A stretch of DNA of 29,093 nucleotides, taken from NCBI GenBank assembly GCA_027030565.1, contig JALVEU010000186.1, positions 1-29,093 of the forward strand, written 5' to 3'. The position numbers and the translations under genes are program-made. Every line of letters starts with the position of its first letter. The first letter of the stretch is position 1. The notes below the pieces were generated by a model. The model saw only the letters and a list, made by a program, of their open reading frames with translations. It was not told the origin of the DNA and searched no databases. This DNA comes from Gammaproteobacteria bacterium (GTDB lineage: Bacteria; Pseudomonadota; Gammaproteobacteria; JAJDOJ01). Positions 1 to 7,634 of this stretch are shown in pieces.

Positions 1-291
1 AACAAGACCGGCGAGTGGCGCAACTACACGGTGGATGTTGCGGAGGCCGGTACGTACATGCTGCAGATGGAAGTCGCCACGCCCAGGTCGGGTCGCCGCG
101 TGCGCGTGGAGTTCGACGGAGTGGACGTCACCGGAAGCGTCGAGCTCCCCAACACGGGGAGTTGGAGGGCGTGGACCACGGTCTCCGTGCCCGTCGTGCT
201 GAAGGCTGGAACGCAGGTCATGACGTTCCGGGTGGAGCGTGGCGGCTTCAACATCGCCCACTTCGATCTCCGGAAGTCCGGGGGTTCGTAG
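1..291 (+). CDS. C-terminal fragment of a CBM6-like carbohydrate-binding protein
   Basis: The reading frame is open from base 1 to a TAG at 289-291, so only the last 96 residues of a longer protein are present. They look like the second half of a CBM6-type beta-sandwich: EWRNYTVDVAEAGTY near the front, then LPNTGSW, a VPVVLKAGTQ strand and FNIAHFDL near the end. In this family the domain is appended to secreted glycosidases, adhesins or surface proteins and binds polysaccharide. The catalytic or structural part lies upstream of the window, so the function of the whole protein is unknown. A hairpin terminator follows about 80 bases downstream, which suggests it ends its transcript. A malectin-like or CBM35 domain is the main alternative. 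Confidence 0.6.
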   Translation, partial: NKTGEWRNYTVDVAEAGTYMLQMEVATPRSGRRVRVEFDGVDVTGSVELPNTGSWRAWTTVSVPVVLKAGTQVMTFRVERGGFNIAHFDLRKSGGS

Positions 292-368
292 GCAGCTAGA
301 TTCGGGCTTCGCTGCCACGCAGGGAACTCATCGGGTCGCCTTGTAGTACTTCAAGCCCCGTGGAGATC

Positions 369-403
369 GACCCGCCCCTTGCGCTGCGGCGCAGGGGCGG
401 GTC
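369..403 (+). terminator. Strong GC-rich hairpin, likely intrinsic terminator
   Basis: GACCCGCCCCTTGCGC at 369-384 pairs with GCGCAGGGGCGGGTC at 389-403, giving 15 base pairs with one bulged T and a 4-base loop. The bases after it (TGTGTAT) are only moderately T-rich, so termination efficiency is uncertain. It lies downstream of the CBM6-like gene, and no gene converges on it from the right. Confidence 0.6.
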
Positions 404-584
404 TGTGTATCCGGCTTTGTAGCTGGCGGGTCGCCTACATCGGATTGGTATCGTTCCGATAGGCCGGGACTGCGTCTCAGACAGTGACGGGGCGGAAAAG
501 CGGTGGTCTGCAAGGAGCGCTGTCTGCGGCCATGCGGTTCCTGGTGGATCTCGCAGGCGCCGGTGAGACTCGCTCGGTTCGTCC

Positions 585-613
585 TTGAGCCGGTTCACCG
601 CTGCGCGTACCCT
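585..613 (+). promoter_or_regulatory. Candidate sigma-70 promoter for the 66-residue gene
   Basis: TTGAGC at 585-590 and TACCCT at 608-613 are separated by 17 bases. The -35 keeps TTGA, while the -10 keeps only T, A and the final T. Transcription would start near 620, leaving about 50 bases before the ATG at 670. By-eye match only. Confidence 0.35.
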
Positions 614-669
614 TACAGACCGTTGCGGTGGTTTCACTGCATCCGCCCACCAGCTTCCAGGGGTCGCCA

Positions 670-870
670 ATGGTCAAGACCATCACCGCCGTCTATGCCA
701 GCAGCGGCGCAGTCCGCAACGTACTCGATGACCTGATCAGTGAAGGGATTCCCAACGAGAAGTTCTATGCAGACTTCGAGACCAAGACCGTCAAGGTGAT
801 CATCCCCTCGGAGATCGAACCGGAAATCCGCGAAATCCTCCAGCGTCACGACCCGGTGGAAGTCCGTTGA
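670..870 (+). CDS. Small conserved-looking hypothetical protein (66 residues)
   Basis: The ATG at 670 is preceded by AGGGG at 659-663, six bases upstream, which favours it over an in-frame start at 628. The 66-residue product alternates hydrophobic and charged stretches: MVKTITAVYAS, helix VRNVLDDLISEGIP, then KFYADFETKTVKVIIP, then helix EIREILQRHDPVEVR. This pattern suggests a beta-alpha-beta-beta-alpha-beta (ferredoxin-like) fold. There is no signal peptide, membrane segment or cysteine. The layout, with a helix over 'DLISEGIP', recalls small cytosolic proteins similar to one half of general stress protein 17M, but I cannot name a family with confidence. It stands alone, with gene-free spacers on both sides. 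Confidence 0.65.
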   Translation: MVKTITAVYASSGAVRNVLDDLISEGIPNEKFYADFETKTVKVIIPSEIEPEIREILQRHDPVEVR

Positions 871-1311
871 GCACGGCCTCGCGCGGTCGCATGGCCTGCC
901 GAGGGGCGGTGCTGGCCACGGCGCCTCGGATCTGAGGGAGCTCGCAAACCTCTTACCAGTCCAGGGCTTGTGTCCCGGAACCCTGTTCCGCTGATGCCGA
1001 ATCCGGGGTGTTGGGCGCACCGCGGGGATGGTGAGCGAAGGCTCGCAGGTTTTCGGATCGCGCGAGGCCGCGAAACCTTCGGCCTGATGTGGGGGCTCCG
1101 TCCCGGCCGATCCGGCCGCCTTTCGCGCGCTGTCTCTGGCATGGGTCCCGTGTGCCCGATGTGCGTGGCAGCGCGTCGCCCTTTGCGAACATCTGGTTCC
1201 CCAAGGGGCGTTTCGATCGGAAGGGTTGCGGTTGCCGGGCCGTGCGGACATGCGTCGAGGTTCTCGGCTATGATCCCGTTGCATGCATGGGTGCATCCGG
1301 AGTGAGCGAGC
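871..1311. other. Gene-free spacer upstream of panB
   Basis: No supported gene in 441 bases. Frames are open on both strands (for example 970-1305 plus), as expected at this GC content, but they lack ribosome binding sites and recognisable protein character. A 6-base-pair hairpin, AGGCCG facing CGGCCT, occurs near 1063-1084 without a T-run. A candidate panB promoter sits at its right end. In many gammaproteobacteria folK lies directly before panB; it is absent here. Confidence 0.5.
1245..1274 (+). promoter_or_regulatory. Candidate promoter of the pan operon
   Basis: CGGACA at 1245-1250 and TATGAT at 1269-1274 are 18 bases apart. The -10 matches five of six consensus bases and the -35 four. 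Transcription would begin near 1281, giving a leader of about 30 bases before the panB ATG at 1312. Confidence 0.4.
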
Positions 1312-2109
1312 ATGAATGAGCGGGAGCGGCGGCATACCCTCCGTGACCTGCGGGCCATGAAGCGTGAGGGACGGCCCATCGTGTGCCTGACGGCCTACGA
1401 CGCAAGTTTTGCGCGGATCCTGGACGTGGCAGGTGTGGATCTCGTGCTGGTGGGTGACTCGCTGGGCATGGTGGTCCAGGGGCACGACACCACGGTACCG
1501 GTGCGGCTGGAAGACATGATCTATCACACGCGCTGCGTGGCTCGGGGCGTGACCCGGGCCCTGCTCTGTGCCGACCTGCCGTTCGCCACCTATGGGACCC
1601 CGGATCAGGCCTTGGAGAGCGCCGCACGGCTCATGCGCGAGGGCGGGGCGCAGATGGTGAAGCTGGAGGCGAGCCTCAATCAGGCGGAGATCGTCCGCCA
1701 CCTCAGCGACCAGGGGGTTCCGGTCTGTGCCCACTTGGGTTTGCGGCCCCAGTCGGTACACAAGCTGGGGGGCTATCGCCGTCAGGGCTCGGACGAGGCC
1801 AGTGCGGCACAGATGATCGAGGATGCAGGGAGCTTGGTGCGCCATGGAGCTGACCTGCTTCTCGTGGAGTGCGTGCCTGGGCGGCTGGCGGCCGAGATCC
1901 GTGCCAATGTGGACGTCCCGGTGATCGGTATCGGGGCGGGCCCCGACTGTGACGGGCAGATTTTGGTTCTGTATGACGTGCTGGGGGTCAGTGCCGGCGG
2001 GCTGCCACCGTTCGCGCGCAGTTTCCTGCCCGGCACCGAGTCCATTCAAGAGGCCGTATCCGCCTACGTCCAGGCCGTGCGCCAGGGGCGTTTCCCCCCT
2101 AAGGATTGA
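1312..2109 (+). CDS. panB: 3-methyl-2-oxobutanoate hydroxymethyltransferase
   Basis: Transfers a one-carbon unit from 5,10-methylenetetrahydrofolate to 2-oxoisovalerate to give ketopantoate, the first committed step of pantothenate synthesis; cytosolic. The 265-residue product has the family length and all signature blocks: VGDSLGMV (47-54, with Mg ligand D49), CADLPFATYG (86-95, with D88), VKLEA (Mg ligand E119), HLGLRPQS (141-148), LLVECVPG with the catalytic Glu at 186, and IGIGAGPDCDGQILV (205-219). The ATG at 1312 is preceded by GGAG at 1299-1302. panC follows after 3 bases, so the two are one transcriptional unit. Its substrate is shared with the leucine pathway encoded downstream in this window. 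Confidence 0.98.
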   Translation: MNERERRHTLRDLRAMKREGRPIVCLTAYDASFARILDVAGVDLVLVGDSLGMVVQGHDTTVPVRLEDMIYHTRCVARGVTRALLCADLPFATYGTPDQALESAARLMREGGAQMVKLEASLNQAEIVRHLSDQGVPVCAHLGLRPQSVHKLGGYRRQGSDEASAAQMIEDAGSLVRHGADLLLVECVPGRLAAEIRANVDVPVIGIGAGPDCDGQILVLYDVLGVSAGGLPPFARSFLPGTESIQEAVSAYVQAVRQGRFPPKD

Positions 2110-2112
2110 GCC

Positions 2113-2976
2113 GTGCAACAGGTTCACGACGTTCCCGCCCTGCGGGCGGTGCGCAACTTCTGGCGCTTCGGCAGGGAATCGGTGGCCCTGGTGCCCACCA
2201 TGGGCAACCTGCACGAGGGTCATCTGACACTGGTGCGAGAGGCGAGGGCGCGGGCCGATCGCGTGGTGGTGAGCATCTTCGTCAATCCGCTCCAGTTCGA
2301 CCGGGAGGACGACCTGCGTGCCTATCCGCGCACCCTGGAGCAGGATGCCCAGCGACTCCAAGCCGAAGGCGTGGACGTGCTGTTTGCGCCCGACGAATCG
2401 GTGATCTACCCACACGGTGCCCGGAACAGCACCTTCGTGGAGGTTCCGGAACTGGGTACGAGCCTGGAGGGTGCGAGCCGGCCGGGGCACTTCCGTGGGG
2501 TGGCCACTGTGGTGGCCAAGCTCTTCAATCTGGTCCAGCCGGACCTGGCCTTTTTCGGCGAGAAGGACTTCCAGCAGCTCTTGGTGGTCCGTCGTCTGGT
2601 CCAGGATCTGGACTTTCCAGTGGAGATCGTGAGCGTCGCCACCAAGCGGGAGGCCGATGGCCTGGCCATGAGCTCCCGCAACGGGTATCTCACCCCGGAA
2701 GAGCGCCTGCGCGCGCCGGCGCTCTATCGGGCTCTTCTGGAGGTGGCCGGAGCCCTCAAGGCCGGAGCGGACGACTATGCAGCGCTCGAGGCCCGCGCCC
2801 TGCGCCGGCTTGCTCAGGGTGGGCTGCGTGCCGACTATGTCACCGTACGCCGTCGTGGCGATCTGGGTGTTCCGGGTGCGGACGATCGTGAGCTGGTGGT
2901 CCTGGGAGCTGCCTGGCTGGGGAAGGCGCGGCTGATCGATAACGTGCCCGTAGATCGGCCCGCATCACGTGGGTGA
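2113..2976 (+). CDS. panC: Pantothenate synthetase (pantoate--beta-alanine ligase)
   Basis: Condenses pantoate with beta-alanine using ATP, via a pantoyl-adenylate, to make pantothenate. The 287-residue protein carries the nucleotidyltransferase signatures: PTMGNLHEGH (28-37, the HIGH-type motif), FVNPLQF (56-62), RPGHFRGV (123-130), GEKDFQQ (149-155) and MSSRN (186-190, equivalent of KMSKS). The start is a GTG at 2113, three bases after the panB stop, with AAGGA at 2101-2105 as ribosome binding site inside the panB 3' end. No upstream in-frame ATG gives a better start. It uses the product of panD, encoded directly downstream, and ketopantoate from panB after reduction. No panE is seen in the window. 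Confidence 0.98.
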   Translation: MQQVHDVPALRAVRNFWRFGRESVALVPTMGNLHEGHLTLVREARARADRVVVSIFVNPLQFDREDDLRAYPRTLEQDAQRLQAEGVDVLFAPDESVIYPHGARNSTFVEVPELGTSLEGASRPGHFRGVATVVAKLFNLVQPDLAFFGEKDFQQLLVVRRLVQDLDFPVEIVSVATKREADGLAMSSRNGYLTPEERLRAPALYRALLEVAGALKAGADDYAALEARALRRLAQGGLRADYVTVRRRGDLGVPGADDRELVVLGAAWLGKARLIDNVPVDRPASRG

Positions 2977-3003
2977 CACGCCCGGTGGTGCTCGCACGGC
3001 CAA

Positions 3004-3033
3004 TTGATCGCAGCGTGGCCCATGGCGGATAAT
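3004..3033 (+). promoter_or_regulatory. Candidate internal promoter for panD
   Basis: TTGATC at 3004-3009 and GATAAT at 3028-3033 are separated by 18 bases; the -10 matches five of six positions. A transcript would begin near 3040, between the possible start codons at 3032 and 3068, which supports initiation of PanD at 3068. It lies in the 91-base gap between panC and panD. Confidence 0.5.
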
Positions 3034-3067
3034 GGAAAATCCGATGTCCCATGCTCGCGGTCGTGAT

Positions 3068-3448
3068 ATGGTTCTCACCCTGCTCAAGGCCAAGCTGCAC
3101 CAGGCGCGCGTCACCCACGCCGAGCTCGAATACGAGGGCTCCTGTGCCATCGACGCAGCCTTGTTGGACGCCGCCGGCATCCTGCCCTACGAGCAGATCC
3201 AGATCTACAATCTGGCCAACGGGGAACGCTTCACCACCTATGCTATCCAGGCCCAACGGGGCAGCGGCGTCATCTCGGTCAACGGGGCTGCGGCCCACAA
3301 GGCAAAGCCTGGAGATCGGGTGATCATCTGTGCTTATGCGCAGCTCGATGCCGTCGAGGCACGTCGGTTCCGGCCGCGCCTGGTGTACCTGGACTCCGAG
3401 AACCGGATCGTCCGGACTGCCCACACCACACCCGTGCAGGCCGCCTGA
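3068..3448 (+). CDS. panD: Aspartate 1-decarboxylase, pyruvoyl-dependent
   Basis: Decarboxylates L-aspartate to beta-alanine for PanC. It is made as a proenzyme that cleaves itself at a Gly-Ser bond to form the pyruvoyl group. I chose the ATG at 3068 over those at 3032 and 3044 because it gives 126 residues, the usual length, and places the cleavage site exactly at Gly24-Ser25 (EYEGSCAID), with Lys9, Arg54 and Tyr58 where E. coli PanD has its active-site residues. The alternatives add 8 or 12 atypical residues, although the ATG at 3044 has a slightly better upstream purine run (GGAAA). VISVNGAAAHKAKPGDRVII (74-93) is the conserved core. It closes the pan cluster and converges on ppc. Confidence 0.96.
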   Translation: MVLTLLKAKLHQARVTHAELEYEGSCAIDAALLDAAGILPYEQIQIYNLANGERFTTYAIQAQRGSGVISVNGAAAHKAKPGDRVIICAYAQLDAVEARRFRPRLVYLDSENRIVRTAHTTPVQAA

Positions 3449-3461
3449 CCAGCGGCCGTTT
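3439..3461 (+). terminator. Weak terminator-like hairpin at the end of panD
   Basis: GGCCGC at 3439-3444 pairs perfectly with GCGGCC at 3452-3457 around a 7-base loop that contains the panD stop codon, followed by GTTT. The stem is short and the T-run minimal. The position between converging panD and ppc is what one expects of a terminator. Confidence 0.35.
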
Positions 3462-6292
3462 CAGCCCGTGTTGCGCATGCCCGCGGCGATGGCGTTGATG
3501 GAGCGCAGCAGGGGACGCAGGTAACGGCTCTCACCGCTGTCGGGGTCCCGCTCCCGGCGGTGGCGTTCCAGGAGCACCACCTGGATGTGGTTCAGTGGAT
3601 CCAAATATGGGTTGCGTCGCTGCAGTGAGAACTGCAGGACGGGGTTTTCCTCGATCAGTTCCGCGATGTCGCACACTCGGAGCACCTGCTCCATGGTGCG
3701 CTGAAACTCTCTGGCCACCTTCGCGTAGATCACTTGCGCCTGCTGCTGATCGTGGGCGAGGCGTGCATACAGGCGGGCGATGCCCATGTCGGCCTTGAAC
3801 AGCGCCATCTGGGTGTTGTCCAGCAGCGCGCGGAAGAAGGGCCAGGCCTCGTACATGCGCCTGAGCCGTTCGAAACCGCTCTCCTCCTCCTGCTGATAAC
3901 GCTCCAGGGCATGGCCGATGCCATACCAGGCCGGCAGGGTGTGACGGGACTGGGCCCAGCCGAAGACCCAGGGGATGGCGCGAATCGAGGCCTTGGATCG
4001 GTCGGTCTTCTTGCGGTGCGAGGGGCGCGAGCCGATGTTCATCTGGGCGATCTCCTGGACCGGAGTCGCTTCATAGAAATAGTCCAGCAGGCCCGGGGTT
4101 CGTTCCGTGAGGTCACGATAGTGCGCCTCACCCCAGCGTGCCAGGCGGTCCATGAGGTTACGGAACTCTGCCGGCTCGGACTGGGGCACCTCTTTCACCG
4201 TGTGGCAGCTTGCCTTGAGCAGGCCGCTGGCGCCCATGGTGAGTTCGTAGACGGCGGTCTCGTAGTTGCCGTATTTGTAGGTGAGCACCTCACCCTGCTC
4301 GGTGATCTTGATCTGTCCGTTCACCGTGCCCGGGGGCTGTGCGAGGATGGAGTCGTGGGTGGGGCCGCCGCCGCGACCCACCGTGCCCCCCCGCCCGTGG
4401 AACAGACGGCATTGGACCCCGTAACGGGCAGTGAGCTCGATGACCTTCTGCTGGGCCTTGTAGAGATTCCAGGCCGAGGCGAGGATTCCACCGTCCTTGG
4501 CCGAGTCCGAGTAGCCCAGCATCACCTCCTGCAGATTGCCCGAGGCGGCGAGGGCGCCGGAGTAGACCGGATGGCGTAGCAGGGTGCCCAGCACGTCTTC
4601 GATGCGCTCCAGGTCCTCGATGGTCTCGAACAGCGGCGAAATGCGGATGTCGCAGCGCCAACGTCCCTGGGCATCGCGCTCCACCAGTTCCGCCAGCCGT
4701 GCCAGGAACAGGACCTCCATCACGTGGCTCGCCGCGTGCGTCATGGAGATCACGTAGTTGCCGAAGCATTCGGGGCTGATTTCCTGGCGCATCTCGTGCA
4801 TGAGATAGAACACGTCCAGCACGTCGCGCGCCTCGGGAGACAAGTCGGCCTCGGAGAAGTCCGGTGCGGTGGCGCCGGCGATGAGCTGACCGAGCAGCTT
4901 GGTGCGAGCCGCCTCGTCCAACCTGGTGTATTCCGCCTCGATTCCCGCCGAGGCCAGGACCTGCGCCACCGCCTCGGTGTGTCGTGCCGACTCCTGGCGT
5001 AGGTCGAGTTGGGCGAGGAAGAAGCCGAACGTCTCGGCCAGGCGGATCAGGTCCTTGAGCCGGCCGGTGGTCAGGTTGCCGTCTCCATGGGCCTTGAGCG
5101 CCTCGCGCAGCCGGTAGAGGTCGTGGAGGAAATCCTGCTCCGAGGCGTAGGCGTGTCCCAGGCGCAGGGTCTCGAAGCCCTGCAGGCGCTGTTCCACGTG
5201 TTCGATGTTCTGCGCCAGACGGAAGGCCATGATGGCCAGCTTGCGCCGATAGGGCTCGTGCTGGAAACGATCGGGGTCGTCGCGGAAGGCTGCCCGGGCG
5301 ATGAGTTTCTCCTGGGGCAGAAAGAGTTCGCTGAGGGCCGGTGTATCGGCGATGGTGTCGGACTGGGTGAGGATCTTCATCAGGTCCTGGGTGCGACGCA
5401 GGTATTCCGCCAGGATCTCGCGATGTTGCAGACGCAGGGCGGTGCGTGTGACCTGAGGCGTCACGAAGGGGTTGCCGTCCCGATCGCCCCCGATCCACGA
5501 GCCGAACCGCAGGAAGCTGGGCACCCGAATGGCGCGGTTGCCACCCTCGTCCGCATAGTTGCGCAGGATGGCCCGCTCCATGTTGCGATAGACCTCTGGG
5601 ACCGCGGGAAAGATGGCATTGCGAAAGTAGTACAGGCCATTCTTGACCTCGGCCTCCACAGTGAGCCGTCGGTGGCGGATCTCCTCGGTCTCCCAGAGGA
5701 TCTGAATGTTGGCCTCCAGGCGGGCCTCGATCTCCCGCTTCTGGTAACGGCTGAGCTGGGTGTTGTCCAGCTCCTGGCCGATGAGAAAGATGCGCCGCAG
5801 GCATTCCATCACGGTACGGCGCCGGGCCTCGGTGGGATGTGCGGTGAACACGGGGATGTAACGAGCGCGATCGAGCAGGCGCTGCAGGGCGGCGATGTCC
5901 ACTCCCTCCTCATGAAACATGCGCAGCGTGTCGTCGAACGATCCCCTCCACAGCGGTTTGCCCGTGCTCACCTGCACGCGCCGCTGGCGGTGCTGGAAGG
6001 CCTCTTCGGCCACGTTGACCAGGGCGAAATAGATGGAGAAGGCGCGAATGACCTGTTCGAGCGTTTCCAGGTCCAGGCGCTCGATGAGCCGCATGAGGCG
6101 TTCGCGTTTGGCGGGGTCCTCCTGCTGGCGCAGCTTGATGAACCCGCGCCGCAACGTCTCCACATGGGCGAACAGGCGCTCGCTGCCGTGTGAGCGCAGC
6201 ACGTTGCCCAGTAGGGTGCCGAATAGTTTGACGCGGGCGCGCAGCCGCTTGTCCATGGACGGTTGGTAAGCCGGTGCGGGGCCTCTGTTCAT
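3461..6292 (-). CDS. ppc: Phosphoenolpyruvate carboxylase
   Basis: Fixes bicarbonate onto phosphoenolpyruvate to give oxaloacetate, replenishing the citric acid cycle and supplying aspartate. The 943-residue protein has VFTAHPTEARRRTV with the catalytic His at 152, GGDRDGNPFVT near 265-275, the glycine-rich loop FHGRGGTVGRGGGP near 632-646, FGWAQSRHTLPAWYG, and the hallmark C-terminus MRNTG, where the family binds the inhibitor aspartate. It is somewhat longer than typical bacterial enzymes, with extra residues at the N-terminus. The ATG at 6292 has no clear ribosome binding site; Met13 is an alternative, and an in-frame TAA lies just upstream. It follows queG by 34 bases and has a candidate promoter of its own. 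Confidence 0.97.
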   Translation of the reverse strand: MNRGPAPAYQPSMDKRLRARVKLFGTLLGNVLRSHGSERLFAHVETLRRGFIKLRQQEDPAKRERLMRLIERLDLETLEQVIRAFSIYFALVNVAEEAFQHRQRRVQVSTGKPLWRGSFDDTLRMFHEEGVDIAALQRLLDRARYIPVFTAHPTEARRRTVMECLRRIFLIGQELDNTQLSRYQKREIEARLEANIQILWETEEIRHRRLTVEAEVKNGLYYFRNAIFPAVPEVYRNMERAILRNYADEGGNRAIRVPSFLRFGSWIGGDRDGNPFVTPQVTRTALRLQHREILAEYLRRTQDLMKILTQSDTIADTPALSELFLPQEKLIARAAFRDDPDRFQHEPYRRKLAIMAFRLAQNIEHVEQRLQGFETLRLGHAYASEQDFLHDLYRLREALKAHGDGNLTTGRLKDLIRLAETFGFFLAQLDLRQESARHTEAVAQVLASAGIEAEYTRLDEAARTKLLGQLIAGATAPDFSEADLSPEARDVLDVFYLMHEMRQEISPECFGNYVISMTHAASHVMEVLFLARLAELVERDAQGRWRCDIRISPLFETIEDLERIEDVLGTLLRHPVYSGALAASGNLQEVMLGYSDSAKDGGILASAWNLYKAQQKVIELTARYGVQCRLFHGRGGTVGRGGGPTHDSILAQPPGTVNGQIKITEQGEVLTYKYGNYETAVYELTMGASGLLKASCHTVKEVPQSEPAEFRNLMDRLARWGEAHYRDLTERTPGLLDYFYEATPVQEIAQMNIGSRPSHRKKTDRSKASIRAIPWVFGWAQSRHTLPAWYGIGHALERYQQEEESGFERLRRMYEAWPFFRALLDNTQMALFKADMGIARLYARLAHDQQQAQVIYAKVAREFQRTMEQVLRVCDIAELIEENPVLQFSLQRRNPYLDPLNHIQVVLLERHRRERDPDSGESRYLRPLLRSINAIAAGMRNTG

Positions 6293-6326
6293 GCGCTGTA
6301 CGCGTTACCGGTCCGGTGGGCAAAAG

Positions 6327-7445
6327 TCACCCATTATACAGCGCGCCGGACGAGGCACCGCCGGCGGCGCCATGGCGCGCCAAGGCCCACTGCACATGCT
6401 CGCGCACCAGCGGGGAAGGGTGCATCCGGTGCTGGTGCAGGCTCCCGACCACCTCCGGTGAGGTGGGCGCGTTGCCCAGGGCCACGGCGATGTTGCGCAG
6501 CCAGCGCTGGTGACCGATGCGCCGGATGGGGGAGCCGGCCGTGCGTTCCAGGAATTGCGCTTCGTCCCAGGCGAACAGCTCCGTGAGCTTGGCTGCGTCC
6601 AGGGCATGGCGTGGTGCGAAGTCGAGCTCTCCCGTGGGGCGGGCGAAACGGTTCCAGGGACAGACGAGCTGGCAGTCGTCGCAGCCATAGATGCGGTTGC
6701 CGATGAGGGGGCGCAATGCCTCGGGGATCGGTCCAGGGTGCTCGATGGTGAGATAGGAAATGCACAGCCGCGCATCCAGCCGGTAGGGTGCCACGATGGC
6801 TCCGGTGGGGCAGATGTCGATACAGGCCGTGCAGCGTCCGCAGTGCGATGCGGTGTTCGGCGGGTCCTCCGGCAGCTCCAGTCCCACGTACAGTTCCCCC
6901 AGGAAGAACCAGGATCCCCCCTGCGGGCTGATGACATTGGTGTGCTTGCCCATCCAGCCCAGGCCGGCCAGCTCGGCGATGGGCTTCTCCAGCACCGGGG
7001 CGCTGTCCACGAAGGCGCGATAGGGAAAGGGGCCGGTCACTGCCTCGATGCGCCGGGCCAAGGCTTGCAGGCGCTTGCGCATCAACTTGTGATAGTCCCG
7101 CCCCAGCGCGTAGCGGGAGACGTAGCCGAGGGTCGCATCACGCAAGACCGACCACGGGTCGGCGGCCTGTTCCGGCCAATAGTCCATGCGCACCGAGAGG
7201 ATGCGCAGCGTGCCCGGATGGAGCCGTTCAGGGTGCAGGCGCAGATCCACGTTGCGGGCCATGTACCCCATCTCGCCGTGCATGCCCGCCTCCAGCCACG
7301 CACGGTAGGGCTCGGCCCAGGCCGCCAGCTCTGGCCGGGCGATGCGCAGCTGCTGAAAGCCGAGCTCGCGGGCCCAGTGCTTGATCCGGCGCGCCAGGAT
7401 CCGCATCTCGTCGGGGCGCAGGCCGTGAGCGCTACAGTTCTGCAT
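6327..7445 (-). CDS. queG: Epoxyqueuosine reductase
   Basis: Performs the last step of queuosine synthesis, reducing epoxyqueuosine to queuosine in the tRNA wobble position, using cobalamin and two [4Fe-4S] clusters. The 372-residue protein has an N-terminal cobalamin-binding region, FVDSAPVLEK (145-154) with the proposed catalytic Asp147, and a ferredoxin-like part with CGRCTACIDIC (Cys 202, 205, 208, 212), Cys228 and CDDCQLVCPW (Cys 255, 258, 262). HEAT-like helices follow near 310-360. The ATG at 7445 lacks a clear ribosome binding site; Met14, preceded by GACGAG, is a possible start. It is divergent from nnr, as is common in gammaproteobacteria, and upstream of ppc on the same strand. Confidence 0.96.
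   Translation of the reverse strand: MQNCSAHGLRPDEMRILARRIKHWARELGFQQLRIARPELAAWAEPYRAWLEAGMHGEMGYMARNVDLRLHPERLHPGTLRILSVRMDYWPEQAADPWSVLRDATLGYVSRYALGRDYHKLMRKRLQALARRIEAVTGPFPYRAFVDSAPVLEKPIAELAGLGWMGKHTNVISPQGGSWFFLGELYVGLELPEDPPNTASHCGRCTACIDICPTGAIVAPYRLDARLCISYLTIEHPGPIPEALRPLIGNRIYGCDDCQLVCPWNRFARPTGELDFAPRHALDAAKLTELFAWDEAQFLERTAGSPIRRIGHQRWLRNIAVALGNAPTSPEVVGSLHQHRMHPSPLVREHVQWALARHGAAGGASSGALYNG
6333..6338 (-). promoter_or_regulatory. Perfect -10 hexamer, candidate ppc promoter
   Basis: On the minus strand this reads TATAAT, identical to the sigma-70 -10 consensus, and overlaps the last codons of queG. Transcription would start near 6326, giving a 34-base leader before the ppc ATG at 6292. 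No good -35 is seen 16-18 bases upstream, so it may be weak or need an activator. Confidence 0.45.
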
Positions 7446-7620
7446 GCGGAGAGCTTACATCGCCCTGTCTCGGCAGTGGGGCATCCCTCGTCTTCCGGGC
7501 GGCCCGGGCCGGAGCGCAGTAGAGGCCAGCGCGTGCAAGGGCGAATCGCTTCCGGCCGGCGGTGTGCTTGCTCCGGCTCGCACGCGCTTGCAGTATGGTG
7601 GCCGATTTCCGAGTCCTGGG

Positions 7621-7629
7621 AGGAGGTGA
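7621..7629 (+). promoter_or_regulatory. Strong ribosome binding site that sets the nnr start
   Basis: AGGAGGTGA is fully complementary to the 3' end of 16S rRNA. The GGAGG core sits 8-9 bases before the ATG at 7635, which fixes the nnr start although the open frame extends more than 1 kb further upstream. A GTG at 7632 is also in frame but is too close. Confidence 0.8.
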
Positions 7630-7634
7630 CCGTG

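Larger units (their letters stand above)
292..669. other. Gene-poor spacer between the CBM6-like gene and the 66-residue gene
   Basis: Apart from the terminator hairpin at 369-403 and a candidate promoter at 585-613, I see no supported gene here. The open frames on both strands lack a ribosome binding site and resemble no family. A weaker imperfect hairpin lies at 434-463, with CCTACATCGGA facing TCCGATAGG. Confidence 0.5.

Noticed and set aside
434..463. Imperfect inverted repeat after the CBM6-like gene
   Set aside because: Short stem with a bulge and no T-run; no gene context that gives it a role.
970..1305. Plus-strand open frame of 111 codons in the panB upstream spacer
   Set aside because: No ribosome binding site, no protein-like pattern, and it covers the likely panB promoter.
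634..2490. Long open frame on the minus strand (618 codons) across panB and panC
   Set aside because: It is antisense to two clear genes, has no family resemblance and arises from GC-rich codon bias.
5009..6193. Open frame of 394 codons on the plus strand
   Set aside because: Antisense shadow of ppc, whose motifs are unmistakable.
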